The position numbers were made by a program, and so were the translations under genes. From Spirochaetaceae bacterium (lineage in GTDB: Bacteria > Spirochaetota > Spirochaetia > DSM-27196 > SKKC01), in assembly GCA_007128315.1 (NCBI GenBank), contig SKXQ01000105.1, positions 1 to 48,585 on the forward strand: DNA of 48,585 nt, in the 5' to 3' direction. Below the pieces are notes generated by a model. The model was not told where the DNA came from. It saw only the letters and a list, made by a program, of their open reading frames with translations, and made no database searches. Positions 17,730 through 24,285 of the stretch are shown in pieces. Numbering within the stretch: position 1 is the stretch's first letter; each line of letters begins with the position of its first letter.

Positions 17730-18143
17730 ATGTTCAGTGTCTCGGCAAAAGGTGTATACGGTCTTACGGCGATGGTAGAGCTTGCCCATCGATGGCAACA
17801 GGGCTCTACACAGATCAAGGCTATTGCGAAACCTCACAGCATCCCTCAGCACTATCTTGAACAGATCCTCGTGACGCTCAAGAAAGCCGGGCTTGTTGAG
17901 AGCTTTAGAGGCGCCCACGGCGGATACGCTCTGGCGAAAAATCCGAGCCAGATTACCGTTCTCGAGATTCTTCAGAACCTCGAAGGAAAGCTTGAGGTCA
18001 CTCCAGACACGGCATGCGCCGACACGCTCTCATTTTTCTGGGATGACATGTCTGCAATGCTCCACAAGAAGCTGGAAATGTCTCTCGATCATCTGGCTCT
18101 CGAGCAGGCACGACACAGTCAGCAGCTCACTTACTCGATCTGA
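17730..18143 (+). CDS. Rrf2-family transcriptional regulator
   Basis: A 137-residue Rrf2 (IscR/CymR/NsrR class) DNA-binding protein. The winged helix covers about 1-80: FSVSAKGVYGL at the start, the recognition helix in SIPQHYLEQIL, and the wing signature SFRGAHGGYAL (58-68). IscR and NsrR hold an Fe-S cluster with three cysteines. Here only C96 is present in that region, so a cluster is unlikely in the usual form and a CymR-like or redox-switch mode is more plausible. A GTG lies immediately before the ATG, but AAAAGGAG (17714-17721) is eight bases before ATG 17730, which decides the start. Targets are unknown; the suf operon and its own promoter are candidates. Confidence 0.9.
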   Translation: MFSVSAKGVYGLTAMVELAHRWQQGSTQIKAIAKPHSIPQHYLEQILVTLKKAGLVESFRGAHGGYALAKNPSQITVLEILQNLEGKLEVTPDTACADTLSFFWDDMSAMLHKKLEMSLDHLALEQARHSQQLTYSI

Positions 18144-18179
18144 CACAAGCCGGGTGCCTGATACGTGCAGTCTGGCGTT

Positions 18180-18950
18180 CTACGTCATGTGCACGAGTGA
18201 ACGTGCAACGAGTTCGGCGATTTCTCTCGTTCGAGCCATGTCTTTCTTGTCCCGCATACGGTACAGATTTGAAAAGAAGGTAATAAACTGCTCCGGCACT
18301 GACGGGAGTGTCTTAAGCGTTTCCCACAAGAACCGCGGTGGCGGTTCAAACTCCCGGTTTTCGGCAAACACGGCGCTCATCGCGTCCTTAAGAAAGGCCG
18401 CAAGCGCGAGAAAAAAGAACAGCTCGTCACCTCGTATCTGAGCAGCCGAGAGGTCCGACAGGTCATGTTCGCTTTTCGACACATAGCCCGCGTGCAGAGC
18501 GCTCCAGAATTCATCGGGCAGGGATCTGAGTCTTGGCCGCACGCTGTTCAGCCAGTCCGGCTTATCGAACAGCACAGTGCCATTCATAATACGATAAAAC
18601 AGATACGTCCCGATGTCCCGCGACGCTACGAAGGAAGCGTTCATACCAGTCCCGAGCAGTGTTTCAATACGGTCGGTCTTCTTGTACTCGAGTCGGACCG
18701 GTAGATTATCGAACAGAAATCTGTCCTTTGTGCCGAGCCGCGTAGCCTCAAAGGCAGCACAATCGCTGAACGCTTCTTCGCGCTCGGTATAATCGGGAAC
18801 TTCGCCATCGAGAAACACGTCGAAGCTCAAGTAGAAATACGGATCGTCTATCTCCATCTCGTTTTCAATGACCGTCAGTGACTGGGCAGCCTGCCACTGC
18901 GACACAATACCGGAAACGTACTGAAGCGCTGCGTCGATTCTTGGTTTCAT
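18180..18950 (-). CDS. Uncharacterised 256-aa protein
   Basis: A soluble protein with no signal peptide. The N-terminal half alternates helix and strand, with acidic clusters (NEMEIDDPYFYLSFDVFLDG) and a basic strand (PVRLEYKKTDRIE). The C-terminal half is helical, with hydrophobic helices such as LFFFLALAAFLKDAM that look buried rather than membrane-spanning. The layout faintly recalls a nucleotidyltransferase-like domain followed by a HEPN-like helical bundle, but I see no clear GS...DxD motif, so I do not assign it. It starts 29 bases after the stop of the Hpt-REC-GGDEF gene, with AGGAG upstream, so the two are probably one operon. Confidence 0.65.
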   Translation of the reverse strand: MKPRIDAALQYVSGIVSQWQAAQSLTVIENEMEIDDPYFYLSFDVFLDGEVPDYTEREEAFSDCAAFEATRLGTKDRFLFDNLPVRLEYKKTDRIETLLGTGMNASFVASRDIGTYLFYRIMNGTVLFDKPDWLNSVRPRLRSLPDEFWSALHAGYVSKSEHDLSDLSAAQIRGDELFFFLALAAFLKDAMSAVFAENREFEPPPRFLWETLKTLPSVPEQFITFFSNLYRMRDKKDMARTREIAELVARSLVHMT

Positions 18951-18979
18951 GCGATGTTGTACTCCTGTAGAAAAACGGG

Positions 18980-20638
18980 CTATGCCCTCACCACTTTATT
19001 ACGGCCGGTCTCTTTTGCCCTGTACAGAGCCTTATCAGCAGTATCACCTATGAGTTTTGCATCTTCAAGCTCAGGGTAGCCGGACAGACCGCAACTGAAT
19101 GTGACCTGAAAGTCTCCGTTTGCCGAATGGTGAACAATCTGTGAGAACGCTTCCCGCAAATCGTCCATGATGCGCGTCGCTACATCGAGCGAGGCGTTAA
19201 AGAGAATTACACCAAACTCTTCACCGCCGTACCGACCAATCGTATCGGTCTTTCGCAGGCGATCCTGCAGCATGCGGCTGAGACTCTTAAGCACCCTGTC
19301 GCCGGTAAGGTGTCCGTACGTATCATTCACGGACTTGAACCGATCGATATCTATCATAGCAAACGAGAGCTCGTTACCGACTCGCGACGCGCGCAGAAGC
19401 TCTTCTTCAAGTCGTTGCTTGAGATGGGAGTGATTGAGTAAACCAGTCAGCGAATCGTGTTCCATGAAAAAACGCATGTCACGCGCCCGTTGCGCCCGCA
19501 TTCGAACCTTGGCGATCAGGTATTCGGGTCGAACCGGTTTGACAAGAAAATCGTCACCACCTTCGCTCATTGCGTCGATGTGTCGCTTACTGTCTTCTTC
19601 GACCGAAAGAAAAATAATCGGAATTCCTACGAATGCTTCCTGTTGCCGAATAAGCCTGGAGAGCTCGATTCCGTTACACTCAGGCATATACATGTCCGTT
19701 ATAACGAGCTCCGGTTTCGACTCCACCATAATGGCGAAAACCTGTCGCGGGTCCGAAGCAACGGAGGTGATCATTCCAGCCTGTTGAAGCGTATATGCGG
19801 TGGCTGAAACCTGATCAATGTCATCATCGACAATAAGTACGTGAATAGGCTCAGGCCGGAGCGATCCGGCGATTTCCCTGACTTTGTCGAGGAGCTGGGG
19901 AACATCCACCGGATACGTGAAAAACTCCGAGGCGCCGTGCCGTACGGCTGCGAGTCGCAGCGGAAAGTCATCGATTCGAGATACCGCGACCCATGCAAAA
20001 CGGCCGTTCTGCTTTTCGACCAGATCCGAGAGGCTAAGACCGGCAAAGTCCGGCATCATCGCCTGTATGTCAGCGCAGAGGATAATCAACTCAGACGGAT
20101 GAAGCTGGTTTTCCAGGTCAGTTAAAGACTCGAGATACGATGCCTGCAGGCCGAAGTGACGGAGCTGCTCAAGCAGATCGTCCTGGTCGCTGTCTGCATT
20201 TCCGAGCACGAGAATTCGTTCCTGAAGAATCTCGGACGAGACGGAATCCGCCCCACCTGATTTTGGTACTTCCTCAAGATGTTCGAGCACATCAGGTTCA
20301 AGGTGTTCAGCGGAAAGACGGTACAGATGTCCCTTCAAGGCTTCCAGTTCGTCGCGCATACTGTCACCAGTCCGTTCTGCTTCGAAGCGGTCTATCGAAC
20401 TTTCTATGGCTCTGCAGACGGTACCAAGAGTCTCGAACCCGAATGTACCGGCGGCACCCGCGATTTTGTGCGCCGACATCCTCGCCTTAAAACGACCGTC
20501 CTCGTCCTGAGGATGGTAGAGCACGCCGTCGATCAGAAGCCGAAGCTCATCGAGCCGTTCGGGCAACTGAGCAACGAATCGCTCGGTCAGTACTCGCATT
20601 CTGTTCTTAAGACGTTCACCACGATTTTCAGAAGACAC
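18980..20638 (-). CDS. Hpt-REC-REC-GGDEF hybrid diguanylate cyclase
   Basis: A 552-residue signalling protein. From the N-terminus: an Hpt domain with phosphohistidine H57 in SAHKIAGAAGTFGF; a receiver-like domain (~140-261) that lacks the phosphoacceptor Asp and looks degenerate; a complete receiver (~265-385) with D315 in VITDMYMPE and Lys in FLVKP; and a GGDEF domain with an active GGEEF motif (471-475) and MIDIDRFKSVNDTYGH. It should make c-di-GMP under phosphorelay control. I chose GTG 20638 because AAAGGA lies ten bases upstream; ATG 20599 is the alternative and would clip the Hpt helix. The gene diverges from pyrK and precedes a hypothetical gene. Confidence 0.9.
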   Translation of the reverse strand: MSSENRGERLKNRMRVLTERFVAQLPERLDELRLLIDGVLYHPQDEDGRFKARMSAHKIAGAAGTFGFETLGTVCRAIESSIDRFEAERTGDSMRDELEALKGHLYRLSAEHLEPDVLEHLEEVPKSGGADSVSSEILQERILVLGNADSDQDDLLEQLRHFGLQASYLESLTDLENQLHPSELIILCADIQAMMPDFAGLSLSDLVEKQNGRFAWVAVSRIDDFPLRLAAVRHGASEFFTYPVDVPQLLDKVREIAGSLRPEPIHVLIVDDDIDQVSATAYTLQQAGMITSVASDPRQVFAIMVESKPELVITDMYMPECNGIELSRLIRQQEAFVGIPIIFLSVEEDSKRHIDAMSEGGDDFLVKPVRPEYLIAKVRMRAQRARDMRFFMEHDSLTGLLNHSHLKQRLEEELLRASRVGNELSFAMIDIDRFKSVNDTYGHLTGDRVLKSLSRMLQDRLRKTDTIGRYGGEEFGVILFNASLDVATRIMDDLREAFSQIVHHSANGDFQVTFSCGLSGYPELEDAKLIGDTADKALYRAKETGRNKVVRA

Positions 20639-20673
20639 GTTTTGATAATCCTTTATCGACTTACCTGATCTTG

Positions 20674-20702
20674 AGTATAGGACGAGATATTTACAGCCGC
20701 AA
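20674..20702 (-). promoter_or_regulatory. Promoter of the Hpt-REC-REC-GGDEF gene
   Basis: On the minus strand TTGCGG (20702-20697), a 17-base spacer and TATACT (20679-20674). The leader of about 30 bases contains AAAGGA before GTG 20638. The -35 resembles the TTGCGA of the amylosucrase promoter. Confidence 0.6.
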
Positions 20703-20742
20703 GCGCTTCGGACTACCATCGCCGGACAGGAACACGCACGCT

Positions 20743-21522
20743 ATGGAACACTTTTCGACCCATGTTGTCCACAATGCTCCCATTTGCGAGCGCTACCATG
20801 TCATGAAGCTCGGCTGGCCGCCCCGATTCGCACCACCGCTGCCGGGGCAGTTTCTCACAATACAGCCGCCTCCGGGTACCGGTGCGCTTCTCCGACGTCC
20901 TTTCGCAGTCAGCGACTACGATCCGCTTCTGTCTCAGATCGAGATCGTCTACGAAAGACGCGGAAGCGTGACCAGGCATCTGGCCGCTTGTCGCACCGGG
21001 GAACGTCTCGATATTCTCGCTCCGCTTGGCAGACCTTTTCCTGAGCCGACCGGCAACGCAAGGCCGGTCCTGCTCGCCGGTGGAATCGGCATGGGCCCCA
21101 TGTTCTTTCTCGCAACATCGCTGCTAACCCGCAACAAGAATCCCGTCCTGATCCTCGGTGCGCGCGATTCCACGCTCATACCCGAACTGCCGCTTTTCGA
21201 GCGCATCGACATAATCATCGCTACGGATGATGGAAGCCGGGGTCTTCACGGTACATCAATCGACGCCCTTCACAGCTTTGAAACGGACGGCAACGACATG
21301 AACACCGAGTATTTCGCCTGTGGTCCCATGCCCATGCTTCGGGCACTTGCACTCCACGCCGACCAGACAGCACGGAAATGCTGGGTCAGTATAGAACAGA
21401 CCATGGGCTGTGCCGTCGGCGCGTGCATGGGGTGTGTGATTCCGGTGCACGGAGGCAACGGATACGCACGAGTATGTACGGAGGGGCCAATATTCGACTC
21501 GCGGGAGATCGCATGGACCTGA
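20743..21522 (+). CDS. pyrK: Dihydroorotate dehydrogenase B, electron-transfer subunit (PyrK)
   Basis: A 259-residue FAD/[2Fe-2S] protein that passes electrons from the PyrD flavin to NAD+ in pyrimidine synthesis. FAD binding is seen in RRPFAVSDYD (51-60), the nucleotide-binding loop in LAGGIGMGPM (111-120), and the four cluster cysteines at C223, C228, C231 and C245. The frame is open upstream, but ATG 20743 starts the ferredoxin-reductase beta barrel and has AGGA upstream. It overlaps pyrD by ten bases, the usual coupled arrangement of class 1B enzymes. Confidence 0.94.
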   Translation: MEHFSTHVVHNAPICERYHVMKLGWPPRFAPPLPGQFLTIQPPPGTGALLRRPFAVSDYDPLLSQIEIVYERRGSVTRHLAACRTGERLDILAPLGRPFPEPTGNARPVLLAGGIGMGPMFFLATSLLTRNKNPVLILGARDSTLIPELPLFERIDIIIATDDGSRGLHGTSIDALHSFETDGNDMNTEYFACGPMPMLRALALHADQTARKCWVSIEQTMGCAVGACMGCVIPVHGGNGYARVCTEGPIFDSREIAWT

Positions 21523-22421
21523 CAGTAAGGATTGGCGATGTAACAGTGTCGAATCCGGTAGGAGTTGCCTCCGGCACGTTCGGGTACGGCAGTGAGTACG
21601 AGCAACTGATCGATCTGAAGAGCATCGGCGCCCTTTTCACGAAAGCCGTCACCTGGGAGCCGAGACCGGGAAACCGTATTCCCCGCATCATAGAAACCAC
21701 GTCCGGGCTGCTGAACTCGATCGGGCTGGCAAACGTTGGCCGCGAAGGATTCGCAAAGGAAAAGTACCCCTTCCTCTCCGGACTTTCGTGCAGTACCTTC
21801 GTGAATGTCGCAGGGAACACAGAAGACGATTATGCGCGAACGGTCGAGTGGCTCGATGAACACGCCCCGCTGACCGGTTACGAACTCAATGTATCGTGTC
21901 CGAATGTAAAGGAAGGCGGACTTTCGATCGGTGGAAGCCCGCGAATGGTCGAGGTGGTCACGCGCCGCGTCCGTGCCGTGACCGACAAGCCCGTGATCGT
22001 CAAGCTGACTCCGAATGTCACCGACATAACCGAGATTGCCCGGGCGGCCGAGGCGGCCGGAGCCGATGCTCTGAGCGCGATGAATACGCTTGTTGGTATG
22101 GTGATCGATGTAGACGCCTGCCGAAGCGTGCTTCCTGGTAAGACAGGAGGCCTTTCAGGGCCGGCAGTCCTGCCGGTCGGTGTAGCAATCGTCTACCGGG
22201 TATCCCGTGCAGTGTCCATACCGGTTATTGGAATCGGAGGCATTGATGGTCCGGACAGTGCCCTGCAGTATCTGCTTGCCGGTGCCTCGGCGCTTCAGAT
22301 CGGCACCGCAAACTTCGTAGATCCGACGGTAACCGACCGCGTCCTCGAAGGTATCAGGAGCTTTCTTTCTCACCACAATCTGACCGCAGCAGGCGAGATC
22401 GCCGGGCTTCTCGACCGATAA
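21513..22421 (+). CDS. pyrD: Dihydroorotate dehydrogenase, class 1B catalytic subunit (PyrD)
   Basis: A 302-residue FMN enzyme converting dihydroorotate to orotate. Key features are GVASGTFGYG at the N-terminus, the catalytic base C129 in ELNVSCPNVKEGG (class 1 enzymes use Cys here, class 2 Ser), VKLTPNVTDI, and the phosphate-binding GIGGIDGPDSALQYLLAGA. The neighbouring pyrK confirms the NAD-dependent 1B type. ATG 21513 is preceded by GGGAG and lies inside the end of pyrK, so translation is coupled. The gene converges on nth with a 16-base gap. Confidence 0.95.
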   Translation: MDLTVRIGDVTVSNPVGVASGTFGYGSEYEQLIDLKSIGALFTKAVTWEPRPGNRIPRIIETTSGLLNSIGLANVGREGFAKEKYPFLSGLSCSTFVNVAGNTEDDYARTVEWLDEHAPLTGYELNVSCPNVKEGGLSIGGSPRMVEVVTRRVRAVTDKPVIVKLTPNVTDITEIARAAEAAGADALSAMNTLVGMVIDVDACRSVLPGKTGGLSGPAVLPVGVAIVYRVSRAVSIPVIGIGGIDGPDSALQYLLAGASALQIGTANFVDPTVTDRVLEGIRSFLSHHNLTAAGEIAGLLDR

Positions 22422-22437
22422 TCCGTGTACGACGTTT

Positions 22438-23094
22438 TCAGATCTTCGACTCCGAATGTGCACTCGGGCAGATGTCGTTCAACGGGCAGTTACCACATTT
22501 CGGCTTACGCGCCGTGCAGTACACCCGACCATGTTTGTTCAGCCGCATACTCATCGAATGCGAAACTTCAGGGGGAATGAGTGTCTCAAGGTCCCGTTCC
22601 ACTTTCAGCGGGTCTGTTTCCTCGGTAAAACCGAGACGCCGTGTTACGCGACCGAAGTGAGTATCCACGATAATCGAAGGCAGCCCGAACAATGTTCCAC
22701 GGATTACGTGAGCAGTTTTTCTGCCCACCCCCGGTAGAGCCGTCAGAAGCTCCATTTCAGACGGTACTATGCCCTTGTGAATGTCGGCGAGTCTTTGAGC
22801 TGTTTCTCTGATATTGGATGCTTTTGCCCGAAAGAAACCAGTCCGATGAACAATTTTCTCGAGGTCCGGCAGTTCGGCGTTCGCAAGCGCATCGGGACTC
22901 GGATACCGCCTGAACAGCTCCGGGGTCACTTCGTTTACCGACTGATCCGTCGTTCGGGCCGACAGAATAACGGCGATCAGCAGCTCGAAATCGTTTCGAT
23001 ACGTGAGAAACGACTGCATTACCGGATACTCCTGAAGCGTCCGCTGGTGAACCTCGAGCACATAGTCCTTGGACCGCAACCTGTCTGTTTTCAT
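22438..23094 (-). CDS. nth: Endonuclease III (DNA glycosylase/AP lyase)
   Basis: A 218-residue base-excision repair enzyme that removes oxidised pyrimidines. The helix-hairpin-helix is LPGVGRKTAHVI (120-131), with catalytic Lys K126, and the catalytic Asp is D144 in IVDTHFGRV. The [4Fe-4S] loop C-x6-C-x2-C-x5-C is at C193, C200, C203 and C209. ATG 23094 fits the family start. TATACT lies three bases before it, while no good ribosome-binding site is visible. The region upstream also carries the outward-facing promoter of the tRNA cluster. Confidence 0.94.
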   Translation of the reverse strand: MKTDRLRSKDYVLEVHQRTLQEYPVMQSFLTYRNDFELLIAVILSARTTDQSVNEVTPELFRRYPSPDALANAELPDLEKIVHRTGFFRAKASNIRETAQRLADIHKGIVPSEMELLTALPGVGRKTAHVIRGTLFGLPSIIVDTHFGRVTRRLGFTEETDPLKVERDLETLIPPEVSHSMSMRLNKHGRVYCTARKPKCGNCPLNDICPSAHSESKI

Positions 23095-23172
23095 TTCAGT
23101 ATATCCGGACGATAACCTACTGCGGTCGGCAGGCAAAGGTCTACGCGAAACCGGCTGAATGAACCGATATCA

Positions 23173-23201
23173 TTGACCCGACCTCAACTCATAGCTATAC
23201 T
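23173..23201 (+). promoter_or_regulatory. Strong promoter of the tRNA region
   Basis: TTGACC (23173-23178), exactly 17 bases, then TATACT (23196-23201). The expected start is about 23208, some 13 bases before the tRNA-Pro gene, as usual for stable RNA. Confidence 0.7.
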
Positions 23202-23220
23202 CCCCCTGCAGATTGCAAAC

Positions 23221-23293
23221 CGGGATGTAGCCTAGTGGCTAAGGCGCCTGCTTTGGGAGCAGGAGATCGGAGGTTCGAATCCTCTCATCCCGA
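23221..23293 (+). tRNA. tRNA-Pro (anticodon TGG)
   Basis: The acceptor stem pairs CGGGATG (23221-23227) with CATCCCG (23286-23292), with discriminator A at 23293. The anticodon stem CCTGC/GCAGG encloses TTTGGGA, giving anticodon TGG (decodes CCA and probably CCN). The T arm is GGAGG-TTCGAAT-CCTCT. The CCA end is not encoded. Confidence 0.95.
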
Positions 23294-23295
23294 CT

Positions 23296-23314
23296 ACACG
23301 CGAACACAGCGTGT
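23296..23314 (+). repeat. Perfect hairpin just after tRNA-Pro
   Basis: ACACGC (23296-23301) and GCGTGT (23309-23314) pair around the seven-base loop GAACACA. There is no T tract. It joins tRNA-Pro directly to the tRNA-like element and could be a processing spacer. Confidence 0.5.
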
Positions 23315-23409
23315 GTTTCAGCGCTGGGATATCCATAGCACCGGGGTTCGATACCGGAGTTCGTGAACCTCACGGGTTATGGACGGGGTTCGATTCCCCG
23401 GCTGAAACA
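23315..23409 (+). ncRNA. tRNA-like structured RNA of unknown identity
   Basis: GTTTCAGC (23315-23322) pairs over all eight bases with GCTGAAAC (23401-23408), followed by an A where a discriminator would be. Immediately inside the 3' strand is a perfect T arm, CGGGG-TTCGATT-CCCCG (23384-23400), so acceptor plus T stem is 13 base pairs, as in bacterial tRNA-Sec. The rest is not a normal cloverleaf. TCCATA (23332-23337) pairs with TATGGA (23378-23383), enclosing a CCGG/CCGG hairpin (23341-23357) and a CGTGA-ACC-TCACG hairpin (23362-23374). I find no standard D arm, no convincing seven-base anticodon loop and no TCA anticodon. It could be a divergent tRNA, a tmRNA-like mini RNA or a decayed gene. 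Confidence 0.5.
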
Positions 23410-23415
23410 TCGGGA

Positions 23416-23453
23416 CGGCGGCTACATTGCTGTAGGAGGTACCGCCGATTTTT
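23416..23453 (+). terminator. Terminator-like hairpin after the tRNA-like element
   Basis: CGGCGG (23416-23421) pairs with CCGCCG (23442-23447). Inside, CTACA/TGTAG forms a second stem around TTGC, with a one-sided bulge GAGGTA. A run ATTTTT (23448-23453) follows directly. It would end a transcript covering tRNA-Pro and the tRNA-like element. Confidence 0.6.
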
Positions 23454-23454
23454 G

Positions 23455-23495
23455 GTAACGGGTGCATTCGCATTATTCTGCGCTGTCCCCGTTAC
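23455..23495. repeat. Inverted repeat GTAACGGG / CCCGTTAC
   Basis: Eight-base perfect arms at 23455-23462 and 23488-23495, separated by 25 bases. It stands between two terminator-like hairpins and has no T tract. Its role is unknown. Confidence 0.5.
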
Positions 23496-23496
23496 T

Positions 23497-23524
23497 TTGA
23501 TCCCGTCCTGTAGACGATTATACG
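23497..23524 (+). promoter_or_regulatory. Candidate promoter of tRNA-Arg
   Basis: TTGATC (23497-23502), 16 bases, TATACG (23519-23524). The -10 lies in the loop of the palindrome described next, so a bound protein or an RNA hairpin could control it. Confidence 0.35.
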
Positions 23525-23546
23525 TCGTCTACAGGATCCATTTTTT
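23506..23546 (+). terminator. Long palindrome with T tract directly before tRNA-Arg
   Basis: Twelve-base perfect arms TCCTGTAGACGA (23506-23517) and TCGTCTACAGGA (23525-23536) enclose TTATACG. Four bases later comes a run of six T (23541-23546) that touches the first base of tRNA-Arg. It has the form of an intrinsic terminator for upstream transcripts. The gap before the T run weakens this, and an operator role is possible. Confidence 0.55.
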
Positions 23547-23619
23547 GCGCTCATAGCTCAGGGGATAGAGCAACTGCCTTCTAAGCAGTAGGTCGAAGGT
23601 TCGATTCCTTCTGGGCGCG
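23547..23619 (+). tRNA. tRNA-Arg (anticodon TCT)
   Basis: The acceptor stem pairs GCGCTCA (23547-23553) with TGGGCGC (23612-23618), including one G-T pair, with discriminator G at 23619. The D arm is AGCTCAGGGGATAGAGC. Anticodon stem ACTGC/GCAGT encloses CTTCTAA, anticodon TCT (decodes AGA and AGG). The T arm is GAAGG-TTCGATT-CCTTC. CCA is not encoded. Confidence 0.95.
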
Positions 23620-23673
23620 AGATTCGAACGTGCCAACGTTCTTTCCATACATGTTGATGGGAGCTTGACCGCT

Positions 23674-24237
23674 ATGTCCAACGACTTCGAGTTTGAAAAG
23701 GTCACAACCCGTGGTGGTGACAGCGGGAGCTCATCAATATACTCCGGCGAACGCTACAGTAAGGATGACATCACGTTTTCGTCAGTCGGCGACATCGACG
23801 AGTTCTCCTCGGCCCTCGGGCTTGCGCGCTCCTGGCTCGCTACTGCAGCATCTCACACCGGATTAGCCGAAATCGTCGAAGGTATACAACGCGATCTCAT
23901 CAGTGTCGGAGGGCTCGTGGCAACGGCACCGGATCACGAAAACTACGCGCTTATTCCACCCATAGACGAGACGAGCTGGCGGAGAATTGAAGATCTCCAG
24001 AAGGGGATCATGCCGAAAACGGTCATAGGTGACCGTTTTATCCTGCCTGGTGAACACGAAGGCTCTGCCCGGCTGGACATGGCTCGTTCAGTGTGCAGAC
24101 GCGCAGAGCGGACTCTTGTTTCGTTTATCCGCGTCCGGTATAGAACCGACCTCTACGAATGCCAGCGCTACCTCAATAGGGTATCGGACTATCTGTTCAT
24201 ACTCGGCCGCTACGTCGAACAGCACTGCGCCGACTGA
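23674..24237 (+). CDS. Cob(I)alamin adenosyltransferase, PduO/MMAB type
   Basis: A 187-residue enzyme that attaches adenosyl from ATP to cob(I)alamin to make coenzyme B12. The ATP-binding N-terminus is TTRGGDSGSSSIYSGE (11-26). The helical core has VGDIDEFSSALGLAR, the Arg-rich motif ARSVCRRAERTLVS, and YLNRVSDYLFILGRY at the end, all hallmarks of the PduO-type family. A TTG nine bases upstream is open in frame, but ATG 23674 has GGGAG ten bases before it. It follows tRNA-Arg by 54 bases. No other cobalamin gene is in the window, so its client enzyme is unknown. Confidence 0.92.
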   Translation: MSNDFEFEKVTTRGGDSGSSSIYSGERYSKDDITFSSVGDIDEFSSALGLARSWLATAASHTGLAEIVEGIQRDLISVGGLVATAPDHENYALIPPIDETSWRRIEDLQKGIMPKTVIGDRFILPGEHEGSARLDMARSVCRRAERTLVSFIRVRYRTDLYECQRYLNRVSDYLFILGRYVEQHCAD

Positions 24238-24245
24238 TACCCCGC

Positions 24246-24264
24246 ACCGGGAGACTCTCCCGGT
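24246..24264. repeat. Palindrome between two convergent genes
   Basis: ACCGGGA (24246-24252) pairs with TCCCGGT (24258-24264) around GACTC. Its position between the convergent cobalamin and surA-like stops suggests a two-way terminator, but neither strand has a T run. Confidence 0.4.
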
Positions 24265-24285
24265 ACAGGATACGCGACCGGTGGT

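Noticed and set aside
23092..23103. Leaderless promoter for nth (TATACT three bases before the ATG)
   Set aside because: No -35 box lies at a proper distance, and the predicted start would fall inside the coding region.
23315..23409. Calling the element tRNA-Sec, tRNA-His or tmRNA
   Set aside because: The stems recall tRNA-Sec, and the GGAC before the T arm recalls tmRNA. However, no TCA anticodon, no G discriminator, no proper D arm, no tag frame and no His-type cloverleaf could be drawn, so the identity is left open.
24246..24264. Intrinsic terminator between the convergent cobalamin and surA-like genes
   Set aside because: The palindrome is perfect but neither strand has a T run, so it is listed only as a repeat.
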